A stretch of 20,281 nucleotides of DNA from Marine Group II euryarchaeote MED-G33 (GTDB lineage Archaea; Thermoplasmatota; Poseidoniia; Poseidoniales; Thalassarchaeaceae): assembly GCA_949538655.1 (NCBI GenBank), contig CATISE010000085.1, positions 1 through 20,281 of the forward strand, in the 5' to 3' direction. Both the position numbers and the translations under genes were made by a program. The notes under the pieces are model-generated. The model was not told the DNA's origin and made no database searches. It worked only from the letters and a program-made list of their open reading frames with translations. Of the stretch, positions 1 to 9,394 are shown one piece after another. The first letter of the stretch is position 1. Each line of letters starts with the position of its first letter.

Positions 1-2
1 CA

Positions 3-512
3 CCCGAGGACCATGACAACGATGGTATCGATGACGCGGAAGATAATGACGACGATGGCGATGGAATTGACGACCAAGAGGAAGTCAATGACGGCGACCC
101 AAACACCGACATTTACGACCACGACAACGATGGACTCGCTGACAACATGGACCTGGACATTGACAACGATGGTATCGACAATGCAGATGACGTTTATGAA
201 AACGGTTCATCCGCTGCTCGCGATCACGACAACGATGGACTCGATGACGGAATCGACCCCGATGACGACAACGACAACATCCTTGACGTAGACGAGCTAG
301 ATGGTGCCACCGGCCAATGGCGATATGACCACGACAACGACGGCATGAGTGACGTTATCGACACCGATGACGACAACGACGGCCTGACCGACTGGTTTGA
401 AACCAATGATGGCAACGATGACACCGGTCAGTTCGATCACGACAATGACGGAATTGAGGATGTTACCGACGACGATGACGACGGTGACGGTATCCTCGAC
501 GAACTCGAGCAG
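3..512 (+). repeat. Tandem Asp-rich (TSP3-like) coding repeats
   Basis: Degenerate repeats built around codons for D-H-D-N-D-G recur every 20-30 codons, visible in the DNA as repeated cacgacaacgatgg-like words. They are protein-level repeats inside a gene, not a separate element. Confidence 0.75.
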
Positions 513-515
513 TGA
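3..515 (+). CDS. Asp-rich calcium-binding repeat protein, C-terminal part (5' truncated by window edge)
   Basis: The frame is open from the first base and ends at TGA 513-515, so 170 C-terminal residues of a longer protein are visible. They consist almost entirely of thrombospondin-type-3-like acidic repeats, with at least five copies of DHDNDG followed by a hydrophobic residue and DD or a similar pair, plus DDDNDG and DDDGDG variants. Such D-x-D-x-D-G loops bind calcium in known TSP3 and dockerin-like proteins, so a secreted or surface protein stabilised by calcium is likely. No membrane anchor or sorting tail follows the repeats; the chain stops at DELEQ. It lies upstream of, and in the same direction as, a second giant repeat protein, which suggests tandem related surface genes. 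The N-terminal part and the full length cannot be judged from this window. Confidence 0.85.
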   Translation, partial: PEDHDNDGIDDAEDNDDDGDGIDDQEEVNDGDPNTDIYDHDNDGLADNMDLDIDNDGIDNADDVYENGSSAARDHDNDGLDDGIDPDDDNDNILDVDELDGATGQWRYDHDNDGMSDVIDTDDDNDGLTDWFETNDGNDDTGQFDHDNDGIEDVTDDDDDGDGILDELEQ

Positions 516-576
516 TTGACACGGTATAATCGGTCAAGCAATGACCCACAGTCGGATTGACTTGTGGTGACAGGCA

Positions 577-629
577 CCCCCGCGTCCGCTGGGCGCGGGG
601 GGCCGCCAACTTCTTCTGAACACATTTTT
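577..629 (+). terminator. Possible terminator: GC hairpin then T run
   Basis: A perfect 8-bp stem, CCCCCGCG with CGCGGGGG, encloses a 9-base loop at 585-593. A TTTTT run follows at 625-629. It lies 61 bases after the stop of the upstream repeat protein. The gap between stem and T run is long for an intrinsic terminator, so the call is tentative. Confidence 0.35.
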
Positions 630-638
630 CTTGGAATT

Positions 639-662
639 GATACCCATAGGGTATCGTGATAC
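639..662. promoter_or_regulatory. GATAC inverted-repeat cluster, possible operator
   Basis: GATACCC and GGGTATC form a perfect 7-bp inverted repeat around ATA (639-655). A third half-site, GATAC, follows at 658-662, so the pentamer occurs three times in 24 bases in alternating orientation. It lies about 75-95 bases upstream of the giant gene start. It could be a regulator-binding site or an RNA hairpin. Confidence 0.35.
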
Positions 663-734
663 GGAAGTGCACGTTCCGGGCGAGTCGTTGATATAGCGGT
701 CGCGAGTGCCGAGGTGCTTCACTTGGGTGATAAC

Positions 735-3700
735 ATGACAGAACTCGACACATATCTAGGAAATGTAGGCGTTTACAAGAAGACAACTTGGTCACTAATG
801 ATGGTGGCTTTGATGATCTTCTCAACAACACTCGCCATGGTAGAAATTGATGCGAATGGTGAATTCCAGCACAGCTGGTCTGAATCGATTCAACGCACAT
901 CAGTACAAACGGAGGATCAAGCCGATCAGCCCTTCAGAGACCGAGAAGACTACAACAGTCAGCCAACACCTTGGAGCCACCCAGCTCTTCTTGACCCACA
1001 ATATCCTGATTTGGGTGTCATGTATGGTAAGGTGCACGATTTGAGCCTACTCGATTTGCGAGCATCGGGTTGGACCCTCCACCTCGAAGAGAGAATCGGC
1101 GACGACCACGATAACGATGGTATTGATGATTTGAATGACTTGGATGACGACAATGATGGCATCTATGATTTGATTGAGCGTTTCGATGGATGCTATGGCA
1201 CTGGCCCATTGGACCATGACAACGACGGTATCTCTGATGAGGACGATTGGGATGATGATAACGACGGAATTCTCGAAGGACCGTTGGATATGACACAGGG
1301 TGCAGACCCACTCAACGTATCCACAGACCGCTACGTGCTTCCAGGCACAATCCATCCTTGGACTGGCGATATCATTCCAATTGGATACCAAGCAGATCAG
1401 AATCCATGGGATCACGATAACGATGCAGTGCCAGATGAAGATTATGATGGCTCAGGCTCAGGTTCCTATGACGAAGATGACGACAACGATGGTCGAATCG
1501 ACCAATTCGTATGGCCCTGTGATTTTGATGGAGACGGTGCACAGGACTATCTCGATAACGACGATGACAACGATGGCGTCATCGACCGCTTAGATGCCCA
1601 CCCCTATGATGCATCAAACACAACCCAGACGGGTTACACCTCCTCCACTTGGACCTTCCAAAATGGGGCTCAGAATTATGGATCATACAGCCACGGTGTG
1701 GACTTTGTTGAAATGGAATCTTTGTATCACCCAGGAAATGAAACATTCACCACAATCGTAGATGGTGATTTCGATGGCGATGGGATCCCCAATTTCCTCG
1801 ATCCAGATGACGACAACGATGGCACGCCAGATAGTGCCGATACTGATGATGATAACGACGGCATCCTCGACATGTCAGATCCAGACGATGATAACGATGG
1901 AATCTTAGACACATGCACAAATCTCGATTACAACAACGATGGCTTGAACGATTTCACAGCCACTGACACTTCACCATACGAAATACCGGGTGCTGATGGA
2001 AACTCAGACGGTATCATCGACTGTGAAATGGACTACGACCGAGATTTGGATGATGACCGGTGGAGAGCCCTTGATCAGAACTACAACGGTGTTTGGGATT
2101 GGCTCGATATCGATATGGGTGGTAATCCAAATCCCGACAATCTCCTCAATGAACCCGGTTGGAACGTCTCAGACATCGAGAATGATATCGACAATGACAA
2201 CGAACCAAACGAGATTGACCGATACCCGACCACACCCGTATCTGAATACAACACTTGGAATTGTTTGACTGTAAACCCAGATCCACGATGTGACACTCAA
2301 CGTGCATCCTACGCTGGATTCAACGATTGGGATGGAGATGGTGTCAACAACTGGGTCGATGTTGATGACGACGGTGACGGTATTCTAGACTGGCTAGATA
2401 TCGATCCAGATTGTGATTTTGACAATGATAACGACATCCACCAAATCAATGGTAGCAAGTTCCGTGACGATGGGCCAAACGACCTCGACTCCGATGTCGA
2501 TGGTGATGGCCTCGAAAACAATGTTGACTGGGATGATGACAACGATGGAATCAACGACTTGTATGATCCCGATGACGGGAACTGCGGTATTGTCGATACA
2601 GATAGTAACGACCAGTTCTATCGCACATACTACCCACTTGGCGATGGTGATGCAATCGATGGAAGCAACGATGAACAAGCATACACCGACGGTTTGTCAG
2701 AACACTGGAACATGTCTTTCCTCGTGAATCCATTCACCGCATCTCAGGGTGTCTTGCTTGATTACAACGGCTACGACCCCTCAACCACACCAACTCCAAC
2801 AAGTGGAAACGCACCGGAATTCTACTGGTACTTGCTCTCTCGCTGGTCACCATGGAATGGTGGCAACGATGTCGATATTGATGCCGATGGAGACAGTCTA
2901 CAGAATGGACTTGACGTTGATCAAGACGGCGATGGTATGCCAGATTGGTGGGATCAAGACGAAGGAAATGATGGTCAATTAGACATCAACGATTTCAAGA
3001 TGGGTGGTACATTTACCAACAACAATGAATGTGGGTGGACCCGTGAAAATGGTTACACCTGTGGTTATGCGTATGCTGCTTTGTACCGACTGCCACTGGA
3101 GGGAGGATTCAACAATGGTCAACTTAGTGTACCGTTTTCCATTCGCCCGGATCCAAACTTCACTCAGGGAACGTTCACACCCCCAAGCTCCTCAACATCC
3201 AACTTTGGTTGTACTTCCACATCGTGCTACCACATCCCGTTCAACGGAGCAACGGTCTCAGCGTTCAATTACTCAGAAGTTGCACACAACCGTGACCTGT
3301 TCCTCACATGGATTGGATTGGGCACAGGTTTGTGGAACTGGAATGCTGACATCAATGGTAACGACTTCCCGGATGAAAATCTTGCAGACCTATTCCCTGA
3401 TGACACAGACCCCGACGATGATTGCGGCAGTGTCGTAGTTGTCGATGGACAAGGTAACCAATATGCTCCAACATGTCAATTCAATGATACTGCTGATTTA
3501 GACGATGATCTTGATGGATTGTTTGATTTATACGACGTTGATGATGACAATGACGGAATTTGGGATTATTTGGAAGTTGATTCAGATAGCGATTGGGACG
3601 ACGATGCCAATACGAACCCACCAGGTAATTTCTTCACCGGATTCAATTGTGAAGACAATGACGATGATGGAACAGATTCGGACCCAGATGGCGATGGATT

Positions 3701-6700
3701 CTATCAAGCAGTTTGGGATCAAGGAGTCCAGGGTCAAGGACTACTATTCCCAGAATTCTATGATGTCGATAACGACAATGACGGTGTCCCAGATGGTGAA
3801 GATTGGGATGACGACAATGATGGAACATCTGACGTTGACCAAGAGTTGCAGTGTTTCTGGGGCGAAGAACAATCGCCATGGGATCACGACAATGATGGTA
3901 TCTTGAATTGGGCTGACGACGATTGGGATGGTGACGGTAGAAGCAATTCACAAGAAGGCTCAGGATCAAACCCACTCGTTGCACCATGGGACCACGATAA
4001 CGATGGTGTCCGAGATGATTTGGATGAAGATGACGATGCAGACGGTATGCATGACATCGACGAAATCATGCTTTGGCCGACACGATTTGATCGCAATTCA
4101 ACCAACCCTTGGGACCACGATGACTTTGGTAATGGTGAGGGAATAGCCAATCCATCCAATCCATACACTGGCCCAGACGTTGTTGATCTCGATGATGACA
4201 ATGACAGTCGAGAGGATGGAAACTTCGACATCCTCGAAGAAGGATTCAACAGTGACCCTTGCTACAATGGTAACCTTTCAAGTGACTGGGATCATGATAA
4301 CGATTGCATTCCCGATGAAGATGATAAATTGGCCACACGTGTTGAGTTGGGTGTCTATGACGGTCAGAATTATATCGTTCCAGATACCTTGTATTTGGAT
4401 GCACAATTCCCAGTGATTTTCTCGGGGACTGTATTCGCGCTGAACCTATCCTCGTCCACGTGGGACCCCGCAGGCTTCCTGCCTGTTCAGGTCCATGTTG
4501 CATGGGTTCAAAACGGCACAACTGCAATCGAAACAATCGACGTTCTCTCGAATGAATACGGTTCGTTCAGTGTTGGTCAATTCCTCTTCCCCGAGGACAT
4601 CCATGTTGGTGACAATACGACCTATGAAATGTGGGCAGAGGTGACAGAGATGTTCATCCACGACGGCTCAGAATCGAACAGATACCCAGTTGCAGTTCAT
4701 GCCAACCTTTCGCTTGATTACGTGGCCTGGACATATTTCAGAAGCGATGAGCAACCACTCTGGCTCGACTTCAAGACCCACTACACCGTTGATTGGGAAC
4801 GCGGTATTTTCGACCGCCGAATGGTGCATGCACCAATCACATTCTCAATCAGTGGAGGTCCATTCGGAAACCGATCTACGCCCACAAACTACACTGGGTT
4901 TGGCCAAGGATTCCGTGCTGACGAAGGTGGTTGGGCGAGCCTCACATACGTACAGAGTTCTGGAGCGGTTGGCAACTGGAAACAGGTGCGGTGGAATTCC
5001 ACCTATGACAATGGCCCAGGTATGTTACCGGGTGGCTACGAAGAAATTGTTTGGAACAATTTCTCCCTAAGTCACGACGTTGTTGGCACCTATGACTACT
5101 CGAATACGAGTTTACCCGTAGGAGATTATGAGATTACAGGGCGAGTTGATCCAACCCTTGGCTCAGAGTGGCCATGGCCATACGTTTACGGCGACGAAAC
5201 AGACCCATTCATGATTCGGAGTATGCATCGAATGTATGTTGAAGCGGAAATGATTGTTGATGGTCACAACCCGGTCTACTATTACGATTCAACTCAATTT
5301 ACTGGCAGCAGCTACGGCTCATGGAGAGCATTGTTCAGCCAGCAGGGGTTGGATGCAGCCGGTATCACCTACGAGGAAGCAAAACTCGGTAAACCATACC
5401 CACTATTGTGGGATGGTAGTGCAGCATCTCTTATCGGTGAGTCGGCCAAGTTACGCCCATTCCTACGTGTCAACTCGACACACTGGTTCATCACCATGCA
5501 GAATGGAGGCGATTTCGATTCGCCACCTTGTGGTCAGATTGATCCGAGTGATCCAAGCAGCGAATTACGCTGTGAAATTGTGCCGGAGATGAATACTGGA
5601 GAAACCTTCCGAGTGATTGGCAATGTAACCAATCGCACAGGCACGCCATGGATTCAGGACCCAATGGCACTGCAGGTTGATCTCGACAATAACGGTGTAT
5701 TCCAGGGCAGCCAAGAAACAGGCTATGCCCGCGTACCTACGATGTATGGTGGGGAAGCAAGATTCGATTACAACTGGACATGGTTCAGTCAATATCAAGC
5801 ATCCACATATGGGGTCCGAGTTGATTTCACCAACTCCGAGTTCTACTTCACAGGTAATTTGACCAACGTTCTCGCTGAAACTGGCGCTTACAACAATGTC
5901 TCTGTGGTCGGTACAACAGACTTCCAGTTGAACACACTGCCACGATTGTATCGTAACCAGAATACAACTGTCGAGGCACGTTTGGTCGATAACGCACTGC
6001 AACCAGTCAAGAATGCCCCAGTCAATTGGACTTGGTCAGCAACTGGTGAGAGCAATTACTCAGAGACAGATTCGAATGGAATTTTCAAGATTGATTTGAA
6101 CATATCATCAACCGATGATCTTGGCAACTTCTCGTTGCAGTTCTCGTTCCCAGGCAACCCACTATTGCAAGGTTCTCTGGTCAATCAGCCGATGTGGGTG
6201 GTCAGTCGTACCTACGTAGATTTGATTTCGACGACACCCAATACACGGAGCAGTGGCGAAGTGTGGCAATTCTCGGCAAAGGTCACCGATGACAACAGCA
6301 CCCCAGTGTTACGAGATCCGGGTGCCGCTCTCGATGGCAACGGTGCAGAAGGAGGCACAGTCCAAGTCATCTTTGAGGGAACAGATTTCGATAATGTGCA
6401 GCATCGTCAGGTGATGTTTGAACTTGAACCGAATGCCGGTGATATCTACGAGCAACTATTGCTAGACGCCCAAATTTTGCGTGAGGACCCATCGTCCTAC
6501 TTGCCGGATGGATTCGGTCCAGTGAATGTCATCTTGAGATTCCAAGAGAATTTACCGCACGAAGGCTGTGAACAACTACAGGAATACCAATTGGCACTTC
6601 AGGGTGCATGGGACCCTTGCGTTACCGTGCAAGGCAGTGACCACTACCGTCGAGTGATGAATTACAATGTAGATGGATTCTCATTGATTGGTCGAACAAC

Positions 6701-8438
6701 CCTCGATGTCGAAGATCAGATTGTTTACACCAGCGAAATCGACCCGATAACGGGACAGAGCATCGAGAAGCCAATGGTCATCACAGGACAATTGGTCGAT
6801 GAATTGGGAAGCAACCTCACCAATCGAAACATCCGCGTCTCCTACGAAATGCAGGGCGGTGTACAGGGTGTCATTTCATGTCAACCCGGCACGACCGATA
6901 TGGATGGTAATTTCGAAATCGTTTGCCCACTTGAAGACGTAATGGCGGGCCAAGCTCGTGTTACAGTCGAATACAATTCGTATGACAACAATGACCGATA
7001 CCGGTACAAGAATGCCAGCGTCACTCGACTGTTCCCAGTGTTCAGCAACTCGACGCTATTGATTTCAGAAGTTGGACCTTTCAAGACAGACGTCGACCGA
7101 TACGAGTTCCCTAACGGTGATTCTTACCCGGTCCTATATCTGAAGGAAAGTTACCACATCCACGCACTGCTTGAACAGAGTAACGGTAACCCATTGGGTG
7201 GCAAGTGTATGAACATCTACATCGATCCAGACCAGAACACGCGTCCGGTCGCTACCGCGATTACCGGGGATGAGTTTGGAACCGTTGAGTGGTTTAGTGG
7301 CGACAAGGATCAGAATCCAAGTCGCAAGGGTATCGAACCCAGTGGAAACAACCTCGAAGGATTCCGTACACTACGTGTTGCTTACGAACCTGATTTGGAA
7401 GTTCCAGGTGGTTGTCGAAGTGAGACAAACGCCGTTGTCAATGGCTCATTCATGGACATCACTGTCCTTGTTCGCAGCCGTGTAGACATGGTGGTGAAGG
7501 TCCCATGGCACAGCGCTGACGGCTATATCGCAGGCGACGAAGTTGAGGGCGCAGTAGCCATTTTGCGTGATCGAATCGACCTCGCGATTGAAGATGAACC
7601 AGTGACATTTGTATTCCAATATCTGAACAGTTCAGATATGTGGGTGACTGATGAAATTCGTTATGTCCGAACCGATGAACAGGGTGTTGCCAACTTCTCT
7701 TGGACCTATCTAGGCTCTGAAGTTCCAGGCGCTCCCGATGGTGAGTATGCCAACGATGGAATGTGGCGAATTACGGCCATGTTCGAAGGCAGTGACTTGT
7801 TCAAGGAATACAGCGAAAACCGCAGCCGAACAATCCACGAGGGTGAATTGCCCGAAGCACAAGCAAGCGCTTGGGATCTCAAGGTGATGCTACCGATTAT
7901 CATCGCCTTGCTATTCGCTTCGATTATTGGAGCGGTGATGTACAAGCGATATAGCGAGCGTCGCCGAGTTGAAATTCTGCGCGGTATCCTCACGGACTCT
8001 CTGTTGGCACTACAGGCACGCAACGAGTATATCCAGGTGATTTTCAATTGCTACAAGGATCTCGTTCGCTTCTTCCGCCAGCATGGCTTCATGAAGAAGG
8101 TCTACGAGACCACCCGTGAATTCGAGTGGGCCGTTCGCAGCGCATTCTACATGGTGCCCGCTGAGCAATTGGACGACTTCTTGGCCATCTTCGAAGAGGC
8201 ACGCTACTCTGACCACAACATCGGTCTCGGCCAGCGTGACAAGGCTGTGAGCACTCTGAGTGCAATCCAACAGTCCATTTCGATGGCACTTGGTGATTCA
8301 CTGATTGCGCGCACTGCTGAACACGATGCATCATTGCATGGTAACTTGACCAAGGCCGGCGAATTCGTCGATGCAGAGGGCAATGTCCAGCAGGCAGGAC
8401 TCGACGACGATCCAAACGCCAGCAACTTCAGCCTTTGA
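735..8438 (+). CDS. Giant anchored surface protein: TSP3-like Ca-binding repeats, beta-sandwich segments, TM helix, DUF4129-like tail
   Basis: About 2567 residues from ATG 735, preferred because GGTGAT (726-731) sits three bases upstream; an in-frame GTG at 714 is possible. Residues 18-37 form a hydrophobic signal/anchor segment. Residues 123-1197 are dense acidic repeats (DHDNDG, DDDNDG) with aromatic- and Cys-containing insertions. Residues 1200-2380 lack these repeats and look like successive Ig/carboxypeptidase-regulatory-like beta domains, for example PVKNAPVNWTWSATGESNYS followed by a DSNGIF turn, with many N-x-S/T sequons. A transmembrane helix at about 2384-2403 is followed by KRYSERRR, which places the C-terminus in the cytoplasm. 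Residues of about 2419-2520 resemble DUF4129 (TREFEWAVR, IFEEARYSDHNI). Likely role: calcium-stabilised adhesion or envelope protein linked to a cytoplasmic partner. Domain calls are by eye. Confidence 0.85.
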   Translation: MTELDTYLGNVGVYKKTTWSLMMVALMIFSTTLAMVEIDANGEFQHSWSESIQRTSVQTEDQADQPFRDREDYNSQPTPWSHPALLDPQYPDLGVMYGKVHDLSLLDLRASGWTLHLEERIGDDHDNDGIDDLNDLDDDNDGIYDLIERFDGCYGTGPLDHDNDGISDEDDWDDDNDGILEGPLDMTQGADPLNVSTDRYVLPGTIHPWTGDIIPIGYQADQNPWDHDNDAVPDEDYDGSGSGSYDEDDDNDGRIDQFVWPCDFDGDGAQDYLDNDDDNDGVIDRLDAHPYDASNTTQTGYTSSTWTFQNGAQNYGSYSHGVDFVEMESLYHPGNETFTTIVDGDFDGDGIPNFLDPDDDNDGTPDSADTDDDNDGILDMSDPDDDNDGILDTCTNLDYNNDGLNDFTATDTSPYEIPGADGNSDGIIDCEMDYDRDLDDDRWRALDQNYNGVWDWLDIDMGGNPNPDNLLNEPGWNVSDIENDIDNDNEPNEIDRYPTTPVSEYNTWNCLTVNPDPRCDTQRASYAGFNDWDGDGVNNWVDVDDDGDGILDWLDIDPDCDFDNDNDIHQINGSKFRDDGPNDLDSDVDGDGLENNVDWDDDNDGINDLYDPDDGNCGIVDTDSNDQFYRTYYPLGDGDAIDGSNDEQAYTDGLSEHWNMSFLVNPFTASQGVLLDYNGYDPSTTPTPTSGNAPEFYWYLLSRWSPWNGGNDVDIDADGDSLQNGLDVDQDGDGMPDWWDQDEGNDGQLDINDFKMGGTFTNNNECGWTRENGYTCGYAYAALYRLPLEGGFNNGQLSVPFSIRPDPNFTQGTFTPPSSSTSNFGCTSTSCYHIPFNGATVSAFNYSEVAHNRDLFLTWIGLGTGLWNWNADINGNDFPDENLADLFPDDTDPDDDCGSVVVVDGQGNQYAPTCQFNDTADLDDDLDGLFDLYDVDDDNDGIWDYLEVDSDSDWDDDANTNPPGNFFTGFNCEDNDDDGTDSDPDGDGFYQAVWDQGVQGQGLLFPEFYDVDNDNDGVPDGEDWDDDNDGTSDVDQELQCFWGEEQSPWDHDNDGILNWADDDWDGDGRSNSQEGSGSNPLVAPWDHDNDGVRDDLDEDDDADGMHDIDEIMLWPTRFDRNSTNPWDHDDFGNGEGIANPSNPYTGPDVVDLDDDNDSREDGNFDILEEGFNSDPCYNGNLSSDWDHDNDCIPDEDDKLATRVELGVYDGQNYIVPDTLYLDAQFPVIFSGTVFALNLSSSTWDPAGFLPVQVHVAWVQNGTTAIETIDVLSNEYGSFSVGQFLFPEDIHVGDNTTYEMWAEVTEMFIHDGSESNRYPVAVHANLSLDYVAWTYFRSDEQPLWLDFKTHYTVDWERGIFDRRMVHAPITFSISGGPFGNRSTPTNYTGFGQGFRADEGGWASLTYVQSSGAVGNWKQVRWNSTYDNGPGMLPGGYEEIVWNNFSLSHDVVGTYDYSNTSLPVGDYEITGRVDPTLGSEWPWPYVYGDETDPFMIRSMHRMYVEAEMIVDGHNPVYYYDSTQFTGSSYGSWRALFSQQGLDAAGITYEEAKLGKPYPLLWDGSAASLIGESAKLRPFLRVNSTHWFITMQNGGDFDSPPCGQIDPSDPSSELRCEIVPEMNTGETFRVIGNVTNRTGTPWIQDPMALQVDLDNNGVFQGSQETGYARVPTMYGGEARFDYNWTWFSQYQASTYGVRVDFTNSEFYFTGNLTNVLAETGAYNNVSVVGTTDFQLNTLPRLYRNQNTTVEARLVDNALQPVKNAPVNWTWSATGESNYSETDSNGIFKIDLNISSTDDLGNFSLQFSFPGNPLLQGSLVNQPMWVVSRTYVDLISTTPNTRSSGEVWQFSAKVTDDNSTPVLRDPGAALDGNGAEGGTVQVIFEGTDFDNVQHRQVMFELEPNAGDIYEQLLLDAQILREDPSSYLPDGFGPVNVILRFQENLPHEGCEQLQEYQLALQGAWDPCVTVQGSDHYRRVMNYNVDGFSLIGRTTLDVEDQIVYTSEIDPITGQSIEKPMVITGQLVDELGSNLTNRNIRVSYEMQGGVQGVISCQPGTTDMDGNFEIVCPLEDVMAGQARVTVEYNSYDNNDRYRYKNASVTRLFPVFSNSTLLISEVGPFKTDVDRYEFPNGDSYPVLYLKESYHIHALLEQSNGNPLGGKCMNIYIDPDQNTRPVATAITGDEFGTVEWFSGDKDQNPSRKGIEPSGNNLEGFRTLRVAYEPDLEVPGGCRSETNAVVNGSFMDITVLVRSRVDMVVKVPWHSADGYIAGDEVEGAVAILRDRIDLAIEDEPVTFVFQYLNSSDMWVTDEIRYVRTDEQGVANFSWTYLGSEVPGAPDGEYANDGMWRITAMFEGSDLFKEYSENRSRTIHEGELPEAQASAWDLKVMLPIIIALLFASIIGAVMYKRYSERRRVEILRGILTDSLLALQARNEYIQVIFNCYKDLVRFFRQHGFMKKVYETTREFEWAVRSAFYMVPAEQLDDFLAIFEEARYSDHNIGLGQRDKAVSTLSAIQQSISMALGDSLIARTAEHDASLHGNLTKAGEFVDAEGNVQQAGLDDDPNASNFSL
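1101..4325 (+). repeat. Long array of TSP3-like acidic coding repeats
   Basis: Asp/Asn/Gly-rich loops of the D-x-D-x-D-G type recur throughout this stretch, interrupted by longer loops with Trp, Tyr and paired Cys. The array covers about 1075 residues of the giant protein and is predicted to bind many calcium ions. Confidence 0.75.
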
Positions 8439-8463
8439 GCTGAATGACACACGGGGTGTGCGG

Positions 8464-8910
8464 GTGCAGGGCACTGTCCTTGCACTCGCACTCCGCCCGG
8501 AGAAGGGAGAGGCGGTGACTCTGGCTGAGAGTCTCTCTCTAACGCCTGAAAATGGTGTCATTGGGGACCATGGAACCAGTAAACGCCGGCAAGTGTCATT
8601 GCTCGATATAGCAGCATGGCAAGCCGCCTGCTCTGAAGCAGGCACCACCTTACCTTGGACCACCCGTCGTTCGAATATTCTGGTTCAATGTGAAGATCTG
8701 CAAAGCCTAGTGGGGCAATCCATTCAGTTGGGCACCGCTCACGTTCAAGTTCTAGGCGAAGTGACCCCTTGTCACTTCATGGATGCTGCCCATGATGGCC
8801 TAAAGGATGCCTTGGCATCAGATTGGCGAGGTGGTGTATATGCCCGCATCATCGAATCTGGAGTTGTGACTCCAAATGATGTGATCTCTCAAATTCATTC
8901 TTCGCAATAA
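8464..8910 (+). CDS. MOSC-domain protein
   Basis: About 148 residues. The MOSC fold (from the molybdenum cofactor sulfurase C-terminus) is recognised by an N-terminal strand GTVLALALRPEKGEAV, then GVIGDHG (31-37), RRQVSLLDI (41-49), LPWTTRRSNILV (63-74) and VLGEVTPCHFMDAAHDGL with the conserved Cys at about 103, ending in WRGGVYARIIESGVV. Such domains handle sulfur or bind molybdenum cofactor in known members; the substrate here is unknown. GTG 8464 is preferred because GGTG (8455-8458) lies five bases upstream and the protein then begins as family members usually do. The frame is open back to ATG 8371, which would overlap the upstream gene by 68 bases. It follows the giant gene by about 25 bases, so co-transcription is likely, and its 3' end overlaps the convergent gene by 16 bases. 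Confidence 0.8.
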   Translation: MQGTVLALALRPEKGEAVTLAESLSLTPENGVIGDHGTSKRRQVSLLDIAAWQAACSEAGTTLPWTTRRSNILVQCEDLQSLVGQSIQLGTAHVQVLGEVTPCHFMDAAHDGLKDALASDWRGGVYARIIESGVVTPNDVISQIHSSQ

Positions 8911-9341
8911 TCGCCTTTGGCATCGAGGAGAATCATTGCGAGGTCGACCTGCTTGCAGGTTTGAAGAATTTCATCATGCATTTGATCGCTGAACTCATCC
9001 AATGATGCCAAAGAATCGGTATTAGGGTCGCGCATGGAATCGAACAGGTGGTTCAGTACACATGAGACTCCGTAGGCTTGGCCAGAACGGAATGCATGGT
9101 CCACACCACCCGCACCAGGGTCCTCTGCCCGTAGTTCCATCATGACCTGCTGTGCATAGGCCGCTAGAGCCCCATAGACGGATTCCATGGCCACACCTAC
9201 TGCTGGGTTTTGATTCAGTGACGATTGGGTCGAAGCAAGGGCTGCGTCGATGCATTCTCTGAATTTTGCAAATGCCGCAATCGTATCAGAACCTTCAATT
9301 TGCATCGCTTCATTCATCAATAACTTCCAATCATCAGACAT
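8895..9341 (-). CDS. Small acidic protein of unknown function
   Basis: This is a 148-residue protein that I do not recognise. The start ATG at 9341 is chosen because GGTGAT lies four bases upstream; an upstream in-frame ATG at 9380 lacks this. The sequence (MSDDWKLLMNEAMQIEGSD at the start) looks alpha-helical and acidic, with no signal peptide or membrane segment, so it is probably cytoplasmic. Cysteines occur near SCVLNHL, in QTCKQ and in the last residues DYCEE. It is convergent with the MOSC gene (16-base overlap of 3' ends) and divergent from the ribosomal protein operon, with a 136-base shared upstream region. The good ribosome-binding site and codon structure support a real gene. Confidence 0.7.
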   Translation of the reverse strand: MSDDWKLLMNEAMQIEGSDTIAAFAKFRECIDAALASTQSSLNQNPAVGVAMESVYGALAAYAQQVMMELRAEDPGAGGVDHAFRSGQAYGVSCVLNHLFDSMRDPNTDSLASLDEFSDQMHDEILQTCKQVDLAMILLDAKGDYCEE

Positions 9342-9394
9342 CGTAATCACCCATTGGGCAAAGCCGTCGGGACATAGCATTTGGCTGATTCACA

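Larger units (their letters stand above)
516..734. other. Intergenic leader region with several inverted repeats
   Basis: This 219-base gap has no credible gene. It contains four inverted repeats in a row: TTGAC/GTCAA (517-521/534-538), CCACA/TGTGG (546-550/563-567), CCCCCGCG/CGCGGGGG (577-584/594-601) and GATACCC-ATA-GGGTATC (639-655). A TATA-like word, TATAAT, lies at 526-531 and a weaker GATATA at 690-695. The region probably carries the terminator of the upstream gene and the promoter and leader of the giant gene. Which element does what is inference. Confidence 0.5.

Noticed and set aside
13..291. Plus-strand reading frame rich in Thr and Met
   Set aside because: It is the shifted frame of the Asp-rich repeats; many similar shadow frames over the giant genes were left out.
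3..4325. CRISPR array or satellite DNA from the repeated cacgacaacgatgg words
   Set aside because: Repeats are degenerate, unevenly spaced and keep one open reading frame; they are coding Asp-rich repeats.
8371..8463. N-terminal extension of the MOSC gene
   Set aside because: It would overlap the giant gene by up to 68 bases in a shifted frame and adds a segment not typical of the family.
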